Shown one piece after another: positions 17,941 through 27,507 of a stretch of 64,000 bases of DNA; within the stretch, counting starts at the first letter, position 1; each line of letters starts with the position of its first letter. The position numbers were made by a program, and so were the translations under genes. The notes under the pieces were generated by a model. It searched no databases, was not told the DNA's origin, and saw only the letters and a program-made list of their open reading frames with translations. The stretch is from Kribbella capetownensis. GTDB lineage: Bacteria > Actinomycetota > Actinomycetes > Propionibacteriales > Kribbellaceae. The stretch spans positions 434,001 to 498,000 of the forward strand of contig NZ_SJKD01000003.1 of the NCBI RefSeq assembly GCF_004331485.1, given 5' to 3'.

Positions 17941-18252
17941 ATGAGGATCGGGGCCGGAATCGCGCTCATCGCAGCGGGAGCCATCATCGCGTTCGCCGTG
18001 CGGGACACGTCCGACACTCTGAACCTCACCGCCCTGGGGATCATCATCATGCTCGGTGGCGCCGCCGGGATCTGGCTGTCGTACCGACTGGCCAATCGGC
18101 GCCACGGACACGATGAGGTCGTGGTGATCGACCCGGAAGTCGAGAAGCAGTACAACACCACCCCGCCCGACCGGGTCGCCGAGCATCCCATCGACGTCAC
18201 TCCGACGCATTTGCGCGACGACTCGGCGAACCACCGCGGCACCCGCAACTGA
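17941..18252 (+). CDS. Small membrane protein, DUF6458-like
   Basis: 103 residues from ATG 17941 (AAGGAG nine bases upstream; a longer frame starts at 17908). Two membrane helices: residues ~4-22 and ~32-52 (MRIGAGIALIAAGAIIAFAV, IIMLGGAAGIWLSYRL). A hydrophilic tail carries VVVIDPEVEKQ. Function unknown; widespread in actinobacteria. Confidence 0.75.
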   Translation: MRIGAGIALIAAGAIIAFAVRDTSDTLNLTALGIIIMLGGAAGIWLSYRLANRRHGHDEVVVIDPEVEKQYNTTPPDRVAEHPIDVTPTHLRDDSANHRGTRN

Positions 18253-18272
18253 TCCACTGCCACAGATAACCT

Positions 18273-18296
18273 CCCCGCCGTGACAGCGCGGTGGGG
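18273..18296 (+). terminator. Hairpin after the DUF6458-like gene
   Basis: CCCCGCCG and CGGTGGGG pair over eight positions (one G-U) around an eight-base loop, 20 bases after the stop. No T-run follows, as usual in GC-rich actinobacteria. Confidence 0.5.
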
Positions 18297-18428
18297 CCGA
18301 TACGCTCGTTCAACCGTACGATCATCGACGCCGCTGACGGTGCGGACCATGACAGCGTCCCTCGCCACGGAGAACCGGGCGGTGGCGGCCAACGCGCTGT
18401 ACCGCGCCGGCCGCCGGCATCGCCTGAC

Positions 18429-18920
18429 TCAGAGAGCCTTCAAGAAGTAGTCACATTCGTCGGCGTGGGTGCGGACCACTGTGCCGTCGGCCGCTTGCTC
18501 GGTCCACTCGTCGACGACGGGTGGACCGGACCACGGCCGATAGTCCAGGCGCTCGTAGAGCCGGCGGGCGTCGGGGTTGTCGGCGCCAACGGCCAGGCCG
18601 ATGGCGGGCTTGTTCCACTCCCCCGCGATCTCCTCGGCGACGCGGATGATCGCCGTACCGATGCCTTGGTTGTAGACGACAGCGCTCAGGGCGTTGATCT
18701 CGGCCGGATCCGCGTCGGCGCGGACCTCGGCGTACTTCGATTCCCGCAGCAGCATCGTCTGGCCGACGATCTCCCCGTCGCGGTGGGCCAGCAGGAACAG
18801 CCCGTCGCCGCCTTCCTGGATGGCCCAGCGGGCGCGGAGGTGATGCTGCGCGGCCGGATGCTCGGCGACGCCGGCGATCAGTTGTTCGACATCGGCGGGG
18901 GTCGCGGGTCTGATGTCCAT
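18429..18920 (-). CDS. GNAT family N-acetyltransferase
   Basis: 163 residues. MDIRPATPADVEQL start, VVYNQGIGTAIIRVA loop (acetyl-CoA site) and NPDARRLYERLDYRPW near the end. Single gene on the minus strand between two plus-strand genes. Substrate unknown. Confidence 0.82.
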   Translation of the reverse strand: MDIRPATPADVEQLIAGVAEHPAAQHHLRARWAIQEGGDGLFLLAHRDGEIVGQTMLLRESKYAEVRADADPAEINALSAVVYNQGIGTAIIRVAEEIAGEWNKPAIGLAVGADNPDARRLYERLDYRPWSGPPVVDEWTEQAADGTVVRTHADECDYFLKAL

Positions 18921-18965
18921 TCGCAGACTTTAAGACTGATTGAAGGGCCGTCGCGACCGTAAATC

Positions 18966-19337
18966 ATGGACCGGAATCGTGAGTTGCTGGAGCGGTTGTG
19001 GCCGACCGACGACCAGTTGGCGCTGTCGGCGGAGGCCGAACACGAGCTGCGCGCCGAGGACTACGTGCTGGAAATGCCGCAGTCCGGCGAGCGCATCGTC
19101 GGGCGGGACCGGATGCGGGCGATGCAGCAGGAATACCCTGCGCCACCGTCGATCCAGATCCTGCGCATCACCGGCGCGGGCGACCATTTCGTCGTACTGG
19201 GCCGCTCGGACTACAGCGGTGACATCTACTACGTCGCGAACATCGTCGAGTTCAAGGACGGGCGGATCGCGCGGGAGACCCGGATCTACGGGTCGCCGTT
19301 CGATCCGCCGGAGTGGCGGGCGAAGTACGCCGAGTGA
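18966..19337 (+). CDS. SnoaL/NTF2-like small protein
   Basis: 123 residues with the NTF2 pattern: N-terminal helix, DYVLEMPQSGERIVGRDRM and ANIVEFKDGRIARETRIYGSPF. Such proteins form a cone-shaped pocket and act as isomerases, dehydratases or binding proteins. Its TGA ends exactly where the rny stop begins on the other strand (TGA|CTA). Confidence 0.7.
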   Translation: MDRNRELLERLWPTDDQLALSAEAEHELRAEDYVLEMPQSGERIVGRDRMRAMQQEYPAPPSIQILRITGAGDHFVVLGRSDYSGDIYYVANIVEFKDGRIARETRIYGSPFDPPEWRAKYAE

Positions 19338-21029
19338 CTACTTGGCGACCTCGGTGGCGCGGGACTCGCGGACGACCGTGACCCGGATCTGGCCGGGGTA
19401 GGTCAGCTCCTCCTCGACCTGCTTGGCGATGTCGCGCGCCATCACCTGCGCGGCGATGTCGTCGACCGCGTCCGGCAGCACCATCACGCGGATCTCCCGG
19501 CCGGCCTGCATCGCGAACACCTTCTCGACACCGTCGTGGTGCATCGCGATCTCCTCCAGCCGTTCGAGCCGCTGCACGTACGCCTCCAGCGATTCGCGCC
19601 GCGCACCCGGCCGGCCGCCACTGACGGCGTCCGCGGCCTGGGTCAGGACGGCCTCGACGGTCCGTACCTCGACCTCGTTGTGGTGCGCCTCGATGCAGTG
19701 CACGACGTCGTCGTTCTCGCCGTATTTGCGGGCCAGCTCCGCACCCACGATCGCGTGACTGCCCTCGGACTCGTGCGTCAGCGCCTTGCCGATGTCGTGC
19801 AGGAACGCGCCACGCTTGCACAGCTTGGGATCCAGCCCGAGTTCGGCCGCCATCATGCCGGCGATATGCGCCGATTCGATCAGGTGCTTGAGCACGTTCT
19901 GCCCGTACGACGTGCGGTAGCGCAGCAGGCCCATCGTCCGGATCAGCTCCGGGTGCAGATCGGTGATGCCGACCTCCGCCATCGCGTCCTCGGCCGCACG
20001 CTCGCACAGCTCGGCGACCTCGCCGCGGCTGCGTTCGTAAATCTCCTCGATCCGGCTCGGGTGGATCCGGCCGTCCAGCACCAGCGAATCCAGGGTCAGC
20101 CGCGCGGTCTCCCGGCGTACCGGATCGAAGCAGGACAGCAGCACGGCTTCGGGGGTGTCGTCGATGATCAGGTTGACGCCGGTGGTCTGCTCGAACGACC
20201 GGATGTTGCGGCCCTCGCGGCCGATGATCCGGCCCTTCATGTCGTCGCTCGGCAGGTGCACCACGGAGACGACCGACTCGCTGGTCTGCTCGGATGCCAG
20301 CCGCTGCACCGCGCCGGTGATGATCTTGCGCGCCTTCGTCTCGCCCTCGTCCAGGGCCTGCCGCTCGATCTCGCGGACGATCGAGTGCGCGTGCCGCTTG
20401 GCCTCTACCTCGATCGACGCGACCAGCTCCGCCTTCGCCTGCTCGGAGCTGAGGTTCGCGACGCCTTCGAGGATCCGGCGGCGCTCCTCCTCGAGGTTCC
20501 TGATCTCGGTCTTGCGCTGGTCAAGCTCCGCGAGTTGCGCGGTCAGCTCGGTCTGGCGTTCCTCGATCGAACGGTGCTGCTCGTCGAGCCGCTCCTCACG
20601 CTCGGTCAGCCGGTGGTCGCGGCGCTCCATCTCCAGGCGCTGCTCCCGCAGGTCGTCCCGGATCGACTGCGCCTCGGTCTCGGCATCCCGGCGTACGTCG
20701 GACGCGCGGTGCTCGGCCTCACGCCGTACCTCGGACGCGCGGTCCTCCGCGGCGCGGCGGATCTCCTCGGCGCGTTTCTCGGCCGTCTCCGCACGGGTCC
20801 GCAGTACGGCGGACTCCTCCTCGGCCTGGCGGCGTACCAGCTCAGCGGCGGACTTGGCGCCGGCGGCGATGGTGGCTGCCTCGAGCTGGGCGTTGGCGGC
20901 GGCCGCGGTGTTGTCGGCGGCCTTGCGGCGGGAGAGCGTGAAGCCGATCCAGGCCAGCAGGCCCGCGATCAGCAGTCCGATCAGGGTCAGCCCGACTGAC
21001 GTCGCTGTCGGCATGGCCGCGAGTGACAT
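19338..21029 (-). CDS. rny: Ribonuclease Y
   Basis: 563 residues from ATG 21029 (GGGGAG upstream; a further start at 21053 is less likely). A membrane anchor (residues ~8-28), a long charged coiled coil (~30-190), a KH domain (GRIIGREGRNIRSFE), then an HD domain (HDIGKA with ligands further on, EAHHNE). RNase Y is a membrane-bound endonuclease that starts mRNA decay. It lies near recX-recA, and RNase J is encoded in the same window; finding both is notable in an actinomycete. Confidence 0.93.
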   Translation of the reverse strand: MSLAAMPTATSVGLTLIGLLIAGLLAWIGFTLSRRKAADNTAAAANAQLEAATIAAGAKSAAELVRRQAEEESAVLRTRAETAEKRAEEIRRAAEDRASEVRREAEHRASDVRRDAETEAQSIRDDLREQRLEMERRDHRLTEREERLDEQHRSIEERQTELTAQLAELDQRKTEIRNLEEERRRILEGVANLSSEQAKAELVASIEVEAKRHAHSIVREIERQALDEGETKARKIITGAVQRLASEQTSESVVSVVHLPSDDMKGRIIGREGRNIRSFEQTTGVNLIIDDTPEAVLLSCFDPVRRETARLTLDSLVLDGRIHPSRIEEIYERSRGEVAELCERAAEDAMAEVGITDLHPELIRTMGLLRYRTSYGQNVLKHLIESAHIAGMMAAELGLDPKLCKRGAFLHDIGKALTHESEGSHAIVGAELARKYGENDDVVHCIEAHHNEVEVRTVEAVLTQAADAVSGGRPGARRESLEAYVQRLERLEEIAMHHDGVEKVFAMQAGREIRVMVLPDAVDDIAAQVMARDIAKQVEEELTYPGQIRVTVVRESRATEVAK

Positions 21030-21424
21030 CGGCTTCTCCCCTCGTCGAGTCACGCACCGGGCGGGACTGTGGCGTCGGTCGAAGGGATCCGCCTACGGTC
21101 GAGGAGACGGTACGGCTGAACGCACCACCGGGGTTTCCGGGGTGCGCGGTCCGTCCGTTGTGACGGTACTGCTCACTGACGGTGCCGGTCGTGACCGCTG
21201 CCGTCGCCGTTTCCGGGTGTGCGTCACCCAGGAACAGACTTCGGGCCGCTGTCACCGCCGGATCCGTCCGCCGCGGTGCCGTCCAATCGACGGCGTACGA
21301 GTCGCCGTCGTCATCCTTCAGCTCGGTCGAGCGTGGTTTCGTGTTTTCTCCGGCCGGTCAGCCGGTGATCAACCGACCCGCCGGTGCTATGTCCGCCACC
21401 GTCAGGTGGAGTGATCCCTTACTG
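21030..21424 (-). other. Long 5' leader of rny
   Basis: About 395 bases lie between the promoter at 21431-21459 and the rny start. I see a 26-base hairpin at 21121-21146 and no good coding frame with an upstream ribosome site. A frame on the minus strand beginning at 21255 runs into rny out of phase and is probably a shadow. The leader could hold a structured control element; nothing recognised. Confidence 0.4.
21121..21146 (-). promoter_or_regulatory. Hairpin in rny leader
   Basis: CGCACC-A-CCGG pairs with CCGG-GGTGCG around GGTTT, ten base pairs with one bulge. It lies 92-117 bases before the rny ATG. Confidence 0.4.
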
Positions 21425-21430
21425 ATTCCG

Positions 21431-21459
21431 AGGCTAGGCGCGCCCCACCACCCGGTCAA
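21431..21459 (-). promoter_or_regulatory. Sigma-70-type promoter reading toward rny
   Basis: TTGACC (21459-21454) and TAGCCT (21436-21431) on the minus strand with a 17-base spacer. No other gene lies between it and rny. Confidence 0.55.
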
Positions 21460-21535
21460 GAAGGACACTCACACCCCACCCGCCCAAACCACACCTCCAA
21501 CTGGTCTATTCCACATCCACGGCTAGAGCACAGGT

Positions 21536-21566
21536 AGCAGCCGTCCTCGGTGAGAGGACGACTGCT
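21536..21566 (-). terminator. Hairpin after MT0933-like gene
   Basis: AGCAGcCGTCCTC and GAGGACGaCTGCT pair over 12 of 13 positions around GGTGA, about 30-60 bases beyond the stop at 21597. Lacks a T-run. Confidence 0.55.
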
Positions 21567-21596
21567 GGGTGGATTGGGTCAGGGGCGGGGGCCGGG

Positions 21597-22076
21597 CTAG
21601 GGCCGGGGGCCGGGGAGGTCGGTAGAGTCTTGGCCGGTGACCGTGCTGCCGGGTTGGGTGCCTTCGGGGGTTGAGCCGGCTGAGCTGGTGGGCTCGGTGG
21701 ACGGGTCTGGTGCGTCGCCGCCGACTACGCCACCGTCGGCTGCTTCCTCGGTCGACTCGGCCGCATCACGAGCCGCCTCGGTGGTGTCGCTGCCCGCTTG
21801 GGTGGTGTCGCGGGGAGGCTCGGGGGCTTCGCCGGTGGTCGCGGGGTCGACACCGCCGCCGGGCGACGGGACTCCGCCTGCCTCGCCTTCGGGAGCCTGG
21901 CCGTCGACGTAGTCGCCGACCTTCTTCTGCATGGCGTCGACCTTCTCCGCGTATTTCCCGCCGGTCTGCTTGTCGATCAGGTCGCCGGCCTTGTCCACAC
22001 CGGCTTTGATCTTGTCCGGGTTCTGCTTGACGACGTTCCGGAGCCAGTTCTTCGCCTGTTCCTGGAAATCGCTCAT
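21597..22076 (-). CDS. MT0933/Rv0909-like small antitoxin-family protein with acidic tail
   Basis: 159 residues. Residues 1-60 (FQEQAKNWLRN..NPDKIKAGVDKAGDLIDKQTGGKY) match the MT0933-like antitoxin family; the rest is a Gly/Pro/Thr/Asp-rich disordered tail. No toxin gene is next to it, so a type II antitoxin role is doubtful. A hairpin at 21536 follows. Confidence 0.65.
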   Translation of the reverse strand: MSDFQEQAKNWLRNVVKQNPDKIKAGVDKAGDLIDKQTGGKYAEKVDAMQKKVGDYVDGQAPEGEAGGVPSPGGGVDPATTGEAPEPPRDTTQAGSDTTEAARDAAESTEEAADGGVVGGDAPDPSTEPTSSAGSTPEGTQPGSTVTGQDSTDLPGPRP

Positions 22077-22125
22077 TGCACCCTCCGCGGTGTCAGGGGC
22101 GGATCGACGAAAATCCCCAGCGTAC

Positions 22126-22147
22126 GGGCCGGACCAAACACCGGCCC
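22126..22147. terminator. GC-rich hairpin downstream of YjbR-like gene
   Basis: GGGCCGG and CCGGCCC pair perfectly around an eight-base loop, in the 174 bases between two minus-strand genes. A smaller stem CCGCC-TCC-GGCGG lies at 22238-22250, immediately after the YjbR-like stop codon. Confidence 0.4.
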
Positions 22148-22250
22148 CACTCCGGATAACACACCGTCACACCGCACCCGTCAACGCCCCTCGCCGCCCA
22201 CACCCCCGCAGATTCCGCCCTTCACTCTCCGTCCGCACCGCCTCCGGCGG

Positions 22251-22649
22251 CTAAGTCTTGCTCTTGCCGAGGTGCGCTTTCGCCACCGCCGCGGGTGCGT
22301 AGACCAGCCAACCGTCGAGGAGCGCCTCGCCCAGAACGGACTCCGGGACCTCGTCCAACTGGAGCAGTACGGCGGCATAACCATTGAAATGCGGGATCGT
22401 GAAGAATCCGTCGGCCGATCGAGCCGCGAGCACCGCTTCCTTCTCGCCGAGATCCTCCACCCGGACCGCGAGAATCGGTCCGTCCGGCGGGGATTCATCG
22501 CCGAAGCGGCGCAGATCCGCCTTGCTGAAAGGCCGTTCCCAGGCGTACGCCTTGCCTCCGACAGCCCAGGTGCGATTGCCGTACTTCGTCGTCTCCACGG
22601 TCTCGGGCAATGCCGCGACCAGCCGCTCCACGTCCTTCAGGGTCGCCAT
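22251..22649 (-). CDS. MmcQ/YjbR-family protein
   Basis: 132 residues from ATG 22649; TAGCTT ends seven bases before it, so it looks leaderless. The YjbR-like plan is seen: N-terminal MATLKDVERLVAALPE, WAVGGKAYAW, RVEDLGEK and SVLGEALLDGWLVYAP. These CyaY-like small proteins are listed as DNA-binding, with little proof. Confidence 0.78.
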   Translation of the reverse strand: MATLKDVERLVAALPETVETTKYGNRTWAVGGKAYAWERPFSKADLRRFGDESPPDGPILAVRVEDLGEKEAVLAARSADGFFTIPHFNGYAAVLLQLDEVPESVLGEALLDGWLVYAPAAVAKAHLGKSKT

Positions 22650-22656
22650 GACCCTC

Positions 22657-22662
22657 AAGCTA
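22657..22662 (-). promoter_or_regulatory. -10 element for leaderless YjbR-like gene
   Basis: TAGCTT on the minus strand, seven bases before ATG 22649. Confidence 0.45.
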
Positions 22663-22769
22663 CAGCGTCGTTCAGGCGTCTACCGCACGATCGCGTACAC
22701 CGCACGACGGCGTAGACAGCACGATGGCGTGACCAGGCGATGGGGCGATCGCCTGGGCACGCCGGTTCG

Positions 22770-24197
22770 TCAGAGCCGGTGGCGGGAGCCGCGTTCCTGG
22801 TGCGGAACCACCTGCGCGGCACCGGGGAATGTCGGAGCCGGGAACTGCGCGGTCTCGTAGGTGGCCAGGTTCAGCCGGGAACCCGTCTCCGGGAGGAGCG
22901 GGGGCTTCGCGGCGTGGTCCTGCCGGAAGACGGAGGTGAGGTCACCGAAGGTCTTGCGACGCCACTGGCTGATGTTGGCCTCGCGTACGCCGGTGAGCTT
23001 CTCCAGGAACTGCAACACCGAGGTGTGGTCGAACTTCTGGCTGGTCACCCAGCCACCCGCGGTCCACGGCGACACGATGATGCACGGCACCCGGAACCCG
23101 CCGCCGATGGGCAGATCGAGGGCGTACTCGTCCGGGGTACCGGCCGGAGCAGTCGGCGGTACGACGTGGTCGAACAGGCCGTCGTTCTCGTCGTAGTTGA
23201 GGATGAAGACGGTCTTCTTCCACACATCCGGGTTGGCGGCGATCGCGGCGATCTTCGAGGCCACGAAGTCGGCGCCGGCGGCCGGCATCTCCTTCGGGTG
23301 CTCCGAAACGCCACCGGCCGTCATCAGCCAGGACACCGTCGGCAGCTGGTCGTGCAGAGCGTCGTACTCGAACTGGCCGAGCGACGAGACCTTCATGCCC
23401 TTCTCGTACAGCGGCGTACCGGGCGCGGCGTCCTGGAACTGCTGGAAGTGCGGCAGCATGTTGTAGCTGTTCAGGCCGACCTGGTCCTGGTACACCTTCC
23501 AGCCAACGCCCGCAGCCTCGAGACGTTCGGCGTACGTCGTCCAGCGGTACGCACCGTTCGGCAGGGAGTTCGAGGTGATCGGACCACCGAGTGTGCCGCC
23601 CGGGTCGACCATGCCGGTCTGCCAGTACAGGCGGTTCGGCCAGGTCGGGCCCTGCACCGAGCAGTGGTACTGGTCGCAGATCGTGAAGGCGTCGGCGAGC
23701 GCGTACTGGAACGGGATGTCGTCACGGGTGTAGTAGCCCATCACGTACGGCCCGTTGGCCTTGTCCGCGGCGCGGTGCGCGGGCAGCCAGTTGTCCATCT
23801 TGCCGCCGTTCCACGCCTGGTGCTGGACCGAGTACGCGTGGCTGGTGGACGGAATGGCCTGCGAGTTGGTCGAGTGGGTGTCGAGGTGGAACGGCAGCAG
23901 GTAGCCGTCCGGGTTCTCCGCGTCGGGCTGGTGGAACACGTTGCGTCCGGTGGACAGCTTGATCGCCTGCGGGTCGTCGAACCCGGCTACCCCGGACAGC
24001 GTGCCGAAGTAGTGGTCGAAGCTGCGGTTCTCCTGCATCAGCATCACGACGTGCTTGATGTCGCGGAGCCGGGCCGGCCGGGGAGGCGGGGTGGCCAGAG
24101 CCTTCTGCACGCTCGCGGGCATCAGGGCTGCTGCGGCACCAAGGCTGGCGGTCGCAGCGGCGCCGCTCAGGAAGCGGCGGCGGGTGAAGTCGGACAT
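22770..24197 (-). CDS. Tat-exported phospholipase C-type phosphoesterase
   Basis: 475 residues from ATG 24197; the frame upstream to 24368 is not needed. The start MSDFTRRRFLSGAAAT is a twin-arginine signal. Phosphoesterase (PF04185-type) marks follow: HVVMLMQENRSFDHYFGTLSG at residues ~49-69 and ENDGLFDHV in the second half. Family members hydrolyse phosphatidylcholine-type lipids or act as acid phosphatases; secreted. No lipid-specific C-terminal repeats, so substrate not fixed. It follows recX at a distance of 289 bases. Confidence 0.88.
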   Translation of the reverse strand: MSDFTRRRFLSGAAATASLGAAAALMPASVQKALATPPPRPARLRDIKHVVMLMQENRSFDHYFGTLSGVAGFDDPQAIKLSTGRNVFHQPDAENPDGYLLPFHLDTHSTNSQAIPSTSHAYSVQHQAWNGGKMDNWLPAHRAADKANGPYVMGYYTRDDIPFQYALADAFTICDQYHCSVQGPTWPNRLYWQTGMVDPGGTLGGPITSNSLPNGAYRWTTYAERLEAAGVGWKVYQDQVGLNSYNMLPHFQQFQDAAPGTPLYEKGMKVSSLGQFEYDALHDQLPTVSWLMTAGGVSEHPKEMPAAGADFVASKIAAIAANPDVWKKTVFILNYDENDGLFDHVVPPTAPAGTPDEYALDLPIGGGFRVPCIIVSPWTAGGWVTSQKFDHTSVLQFLEKLTGVREANISQWRRKTFGDLTSVFRQDHAAKPPLLPETGSRLNLATYETAQFPAPTFPGAAQVVPHQERGSRHRL

Positions 24198-24364
24198 TGG
24201 GCGGAACCTCTCGAAGGTAGGCGGTGATTCCGTCAACGACCTTCCGCCTCGAAGATGGCCATGACCCGGCGCATGCTCCAACGCTGCGGAACTAGTTTCC
24301 GAGCACAACCTTTTGCGGAGATGAACTGCCCAACCACACGCCGACCCCACCCGCGCGCCCCACC

Positions 24365-24450
24365 TCACAGTGGTAGTGCTCTTCCCGCCTCACGGCGGCA
24401 GACGCCCGTCCCGACTCACGGTGGCGAGGGCGCGTTCGACCTCGCGGTGG
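24365..24450. repeat. Four evenly spaced 9-base repeats between recX and the phospholipase gene
   Basis: TCACAGTGG (24365), TCACGGCGG (24390), TCACGGTGG (24416) and TCGCGGTGG (24442) recur at 25, 26 and 26 bases. Several copies are also short dyads, for example CCGCC-TCAC-GGCGG. The region is non-coding and lies 170-250 bases upstream of the phospholipase ATG. Confidence 0.7.
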
Positions 24451-24486
24451 CAGCAGAGGGTTGGGACTGGCCGAGGTGCGGTGGGG

Positions 24487-26370
24487 TCAGTCGGGTTCCA
24501 GGCCGGAGGGGTCCAGGAGTGGGAGTTCCTCGTGGCTGGCTGCGAGCTCTTGTTTGATGACTGTCATCGCGAGGCCGCCGGGGTAGCCCTTGCGGGCCAG
24601 CATTCCGAGCAGGCGGCGCATGGCGACCTGGCGGTCGAGCGAACGCATCGACGGAAGCTTGCGCCGAACCAGCGCCCGCGCGGTTTCTTCCTCCTGGTCG
24701 GGATCCAGTTCGTCCAGCGCGTCGCGCGCCAACTGATCGTCCACACCCCGACGACGGAGCTCCTGAGCCAGAGCTCGTTTGCCGAGCCCGCGACCGCGGT
24801 GCCGAGACTCAACCCACGCGTTCGCGAAGGCCGCGTCGTCGATCAAACCGACCTCGGTAAACCGATCCAGCACCTCCTCCGCGACGTCCTCCGGAATCTC
24901 CCGCTCGGCCAGCAGATCCGCCAACTCAGCCCGAGTCCGCGGCTGCCCGCTCAGCTTGTCCAGCAGAATCGTCCGAGCCACCGACTGCGGATCCTCCACC
25001 CCATCCAACGCGGGATCGCCCGGCCCGTCAGGCTCACCCCCCGACCGCCGACTCCCCCGCCGCCCCCCACCAAAACTCCGCCGAGCCGCCGTCCTCCGCC
25101 CGCGACTCCCAGTCCCGCCAGAAGACTCCCCCGACCTCGACCCCCGCTCCGCCATAGGCCGAGCTGGGCCCCTGTCCAGCGACTCCTCCGCAGGAACCCC
25201 GCGACCTCCAGCTACGCCCGCTTCCAACGGATCCTCCAGAGGAACCCTTCGACCCCGAGCACGGCTCGGGTCCGCCGGATCCGCCGCACGAACCGTCCGA
25301 CCTCGACCTGAGCTCATGTCCGTCGGGTCCACCACAGGAACCGTGCGACCTGGGCTCGCGTCCAGCGGGTCTACCGCAGGAACCGCTCGACCTCGAGCCG
25401 GGCTTGCATTCAACCGGTCAGCCGCAGGAAGTGCCGGGTCGGTCGACTGATCAATCGACTCCACCTCTGAGGCAGTTGCCTGCGTGGAACTGCCTACTGA
25501 CGTGCGTTCGCCTGATGTCTGGACAACAGGTGATCGGTCGCGGGCAGGCTGGCTGGTTGTGGCCGCTGTACCTCGACGCGGCTTGATGACGGCTGAAGCA
25601 TCAGCAGCAGAATCATCTGAGTCGCCCCATGGATCAACCACAGTCGAGCTCTGATCCCGCACAGGAGTTCGCCGCGGCTGATCGTTGCCTGACGTCCCGT
25701 CCGCTACCTCCGGCTGGTCAAATGCAGGATCGCGCTTGGTCGTGTCTCGCGCTGGGCTCAGCTGCGAGGTGTCGGCGGCGAAGGCTCGTGCTTCCGCCTG
25801 CCGGTCAGCGCTTCTCGCCTCGGATGCTCGTACGACGGTGTCGTCCAGATCGCCCCACGGGTCGACGCGCTTCGGATCCGCGCCACGTCTCGAGGTGTTC
25901 CGGGGCTGGCGGCGCTGACTTGAGGTTCGATTGCTGTCATCCGCCTGTTCCTCGGTGCTACTCGAGGAGGCTTCGGAGTCTGCCCACGGATCGTCGGCGC
26001 CGGCGGTTCGCCTGATCCTGCCTGCGCGAGGCCGGGCCGACGTCGGCTCCGACGAGTCGTCGTCCGCGAACGGATCCGACCACGCTTCGGCACGGTTGGT
26101 ACCAGCGCCGCGGCCCGCACCACGAGCGGCTCGACCTGAACCGCGGTCGGCAGACCGACGACCAGCCCGGGATGCATCACCGGATGGTTCGTTGCGTTCA
26201 CCGGATCCTGTCGCAGCACCACCGGCTACTGCCGGGCCGCGGGCGAGGAGGTCTCGGGCCAGGGCCAGGCGGTCGGCGTGTGGGAGAGACAGCGCCGCGG
26301 GGGCAGCGTCGTCGGCAGCGGACTGCCGAGGATCGCTGCCACCCGCGGTGGGGTGATCAGAAGTCGACAT
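24487..26370 (-). CDS. recX: RecX with a ~450-residue disordered N-terminal extension
   Basis: 627 residues from ATG 26370, which overlaps the recA end by 14 bases. The RecX core is residues ~455-615 (three-helix repeats: [61 protein letters not shown]) and is normal. RecX blocks RecA filament growth. Residues 1-455 are low-complexity: three DPWxD motifs (about 127, 170, 246) and a tandem block of ~17 residues with D-P-x-D-x-S-x-G-R pattern at ~324-405. Ordinary RecX proteins have 150-270 residues. The extension appears coding since it keeps frame to the core and starts in recA's end, but a downstream start is possible. Confidence 0.85.
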   Translation of the reverse strand: MSTSDHPTAGGSDPRQSAADDAAPAALSLPHADRLALARDLLARGPAVAGGAATGSGERNEPSGDASRAGRRSADRGSGRAARGAGRGAGTNRAEAWSDPFADDDSSEPTSARPRAGRIRRTAGADDPWADSEASSSSTEEQADDSNRTSSQRRQPRNTSRRGADPKRVDPWGDLDDTVVRASEARSADRQAEARAFAADTSQLSPARDTTKRDPAFDQPEVADGTSGNDQPRRTPVRDQSSTVVDPWGDSDDSAADASAVIKPRRGTAATTSQPARDRSPVVQTSGERTSVGSSTQATASEVESIDQSTDPALPAADRLNASPARGRAVPAVDPLDASPGRTVPVVDPTDMSSGRGRTVRAADPADPSRARGRRVPLEDPLEAGVAGGRGVPAEESLDRGPARPMAERGSRSGESSGGTGSRGRRTAARRSFGGGRRGSRRSGGEPDGPGDPALDGVEDPQSVARTILLDKLSGQPRTRAELADLLAEREIPEDVAEEVLDRFTEVGLIDDAAFANAWVESRHRGRGLGKRALAQELRRRGVDDQLARDALDELDPDQEEETARALVRRKLPSMRSLDRQVAMRRLLGMLARKGYPGGLAMTVIKQELAASHEELPLLDPSGLEPD

Positions 26371-27433
26371 CGACCTCGGCCGTGGCGGCCGCGTCGGCCG
26401 GTGCGTCCAGCGTCGGGCCGATGCCCATCTTCTCCTTGATCTTCTTCTCCAGCTCGTTGGCCAGATCGGGGTTGTCGCGCAGGAAGTTCCGCGCGTTCTC
26501 CCGGCCCTGACCGAGCTGGTCGCTCTCGTAGGTGAACCAGGCGCCGGCCTTGCGGACGAAGCCCTGATCCACACCGAGGTCAAGCAGGCTGCCCTCGCGG
26601 CTGATGCCCTGGCCGTAGATGATGTCGAACTCGGCCTGCTTGAACGGCGGAGCCACCTTGTTCTTCACGACCTTGACGCGGGTCCGGTTACCGACAACGT
26701 CGGTGCCGTCCTTCAGCGACTCGATCCGGCGTACGTCCAGCCGCACCGACGCGTAGAACTTCAGCGCCTTACCACCGGTCGTCGTCTCCGGGGAGCCGAA
26801 CATGACGCCGATCTTCTCGCGCAGCTGGTTGATGAAGATCGCGGTCGTGTTCGTCCCGCTGACAGCACCGGTCATCTTCCGCAGCGCCTGGCTCATCAGC
26901 CGGGCCTGCAGACCGACGTGGCTATCACCCATCTCACCCTCGATCTCGGCCCGCGGCACCAGCGCGGCCACCGAGTCGATCACGACGATGTCGATCGCGC
27001 CGGAGCGGACCAGCATGTCGGCGATCTCCAGCGCCTGCTCACCGGAGTCGGGCTGCGAGACCAGCAGCGCGTCGGTGTCGACGCCCAGCTTCCGCGCGTA
27101 CTCCGGGTCGAGGGCGTGCTCGGCGTCGATGAAGGCCGCGATCCCGCCGGCGCGCTGAGCATTGGCGACCGCGTGCAGGGCGACCGTCGTCTTACCGGAG
27201 GATTCCGGACCGTAGATCTCCACCACGCGACCGCGCGGCAGACCGCCGATCCCGAGCGCGATGTCGAGTGCGATCGACCCGGTCGGGATGACCTCGATCG
27301 GAGGCCTGTTCTGCTCCCCGAGGCGCATCACCGAACCCTTGCCGCACTGCCGCTCGATCTGCGTCAGCGCAGTCGCGAGCGCCTTCTCGCGATCGCTCGC
27401 CGCGCGCTCCGCACTCGCCGTTGCACCAGCCAT
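26357..27433 (-). CDS. recA: Recombinase A
   Basis: 358 residues, complete, no intein. Walker A GPESSGKT at 75-82, Walker [12 protein letters not shown]2 region and the Lys-rich filament surface are intact; the C-terminus is short and acidic (EVDVDF). RecA drives strand exchange and LexA self-cleavage. A PafBC-like promoter (27508-27530) and a LexA box (27599-27614) lie upstream. recX overlaps its last 14 bases. Confidence 0.98.
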   Translation of the reverse strand: MAGATASAERAASDREKALATALTQIERQCGKGSVMRLGEQNRPPIEVIPTGSIALDIALGIGGLPRGRVVEIYGPESSGKTTVALHAVANAQRAGGIAAFIDAEHALDPEYARKLGVDTDALLVSQPDSGEQALEIADMLVRSGAIDIVVIDSVAALVPRAEIEGEMGDSHVGLQARLMSQALRKMTGAVSGTNTTAIFINQLREKIGVMFGSPETTTGGKALKFYASVRLDVRRIESLKDGTDVVGNRTRVKVVKNKVAPPFKQAEFDIIYGQGISREGSLLDLGVDQGFVRKAGAWFTYESDQLGQGRENARNFLRDNPDLANELEKKIKEKMGIGPTLDAPADAAATAEVDVDF

Positions 27434-27507
27434 GTGACTGCCACCTGACCCATCTCATAATCGGGGCCGCTTCCCAGCCGCCCGGAGGACTTCTCGTGTC
27501 GCCAGAG

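Noticed and set aside
18349..18450. 33-codon ATG frame upstream of the GNAT stop
   Set aside because: No ribosome site, no hydrophobic or known pattern, and overlaps the GNAT end.
19536..20999. 487-codon open frame antisense to rny
   Set aside because: Reverse of the coiled coil; no motif or ribosome site.
21597..22076. MT0933-like protein as half of a toxin-antitoxin module
   Set aside because: No toxin gene adjacent; only family name suggests it.
26371..26583. Open frame extending recX upstream into recA
   Set aside because: Out-of-frame reading of recA; the ATG at 26370 is a natural coupled start.
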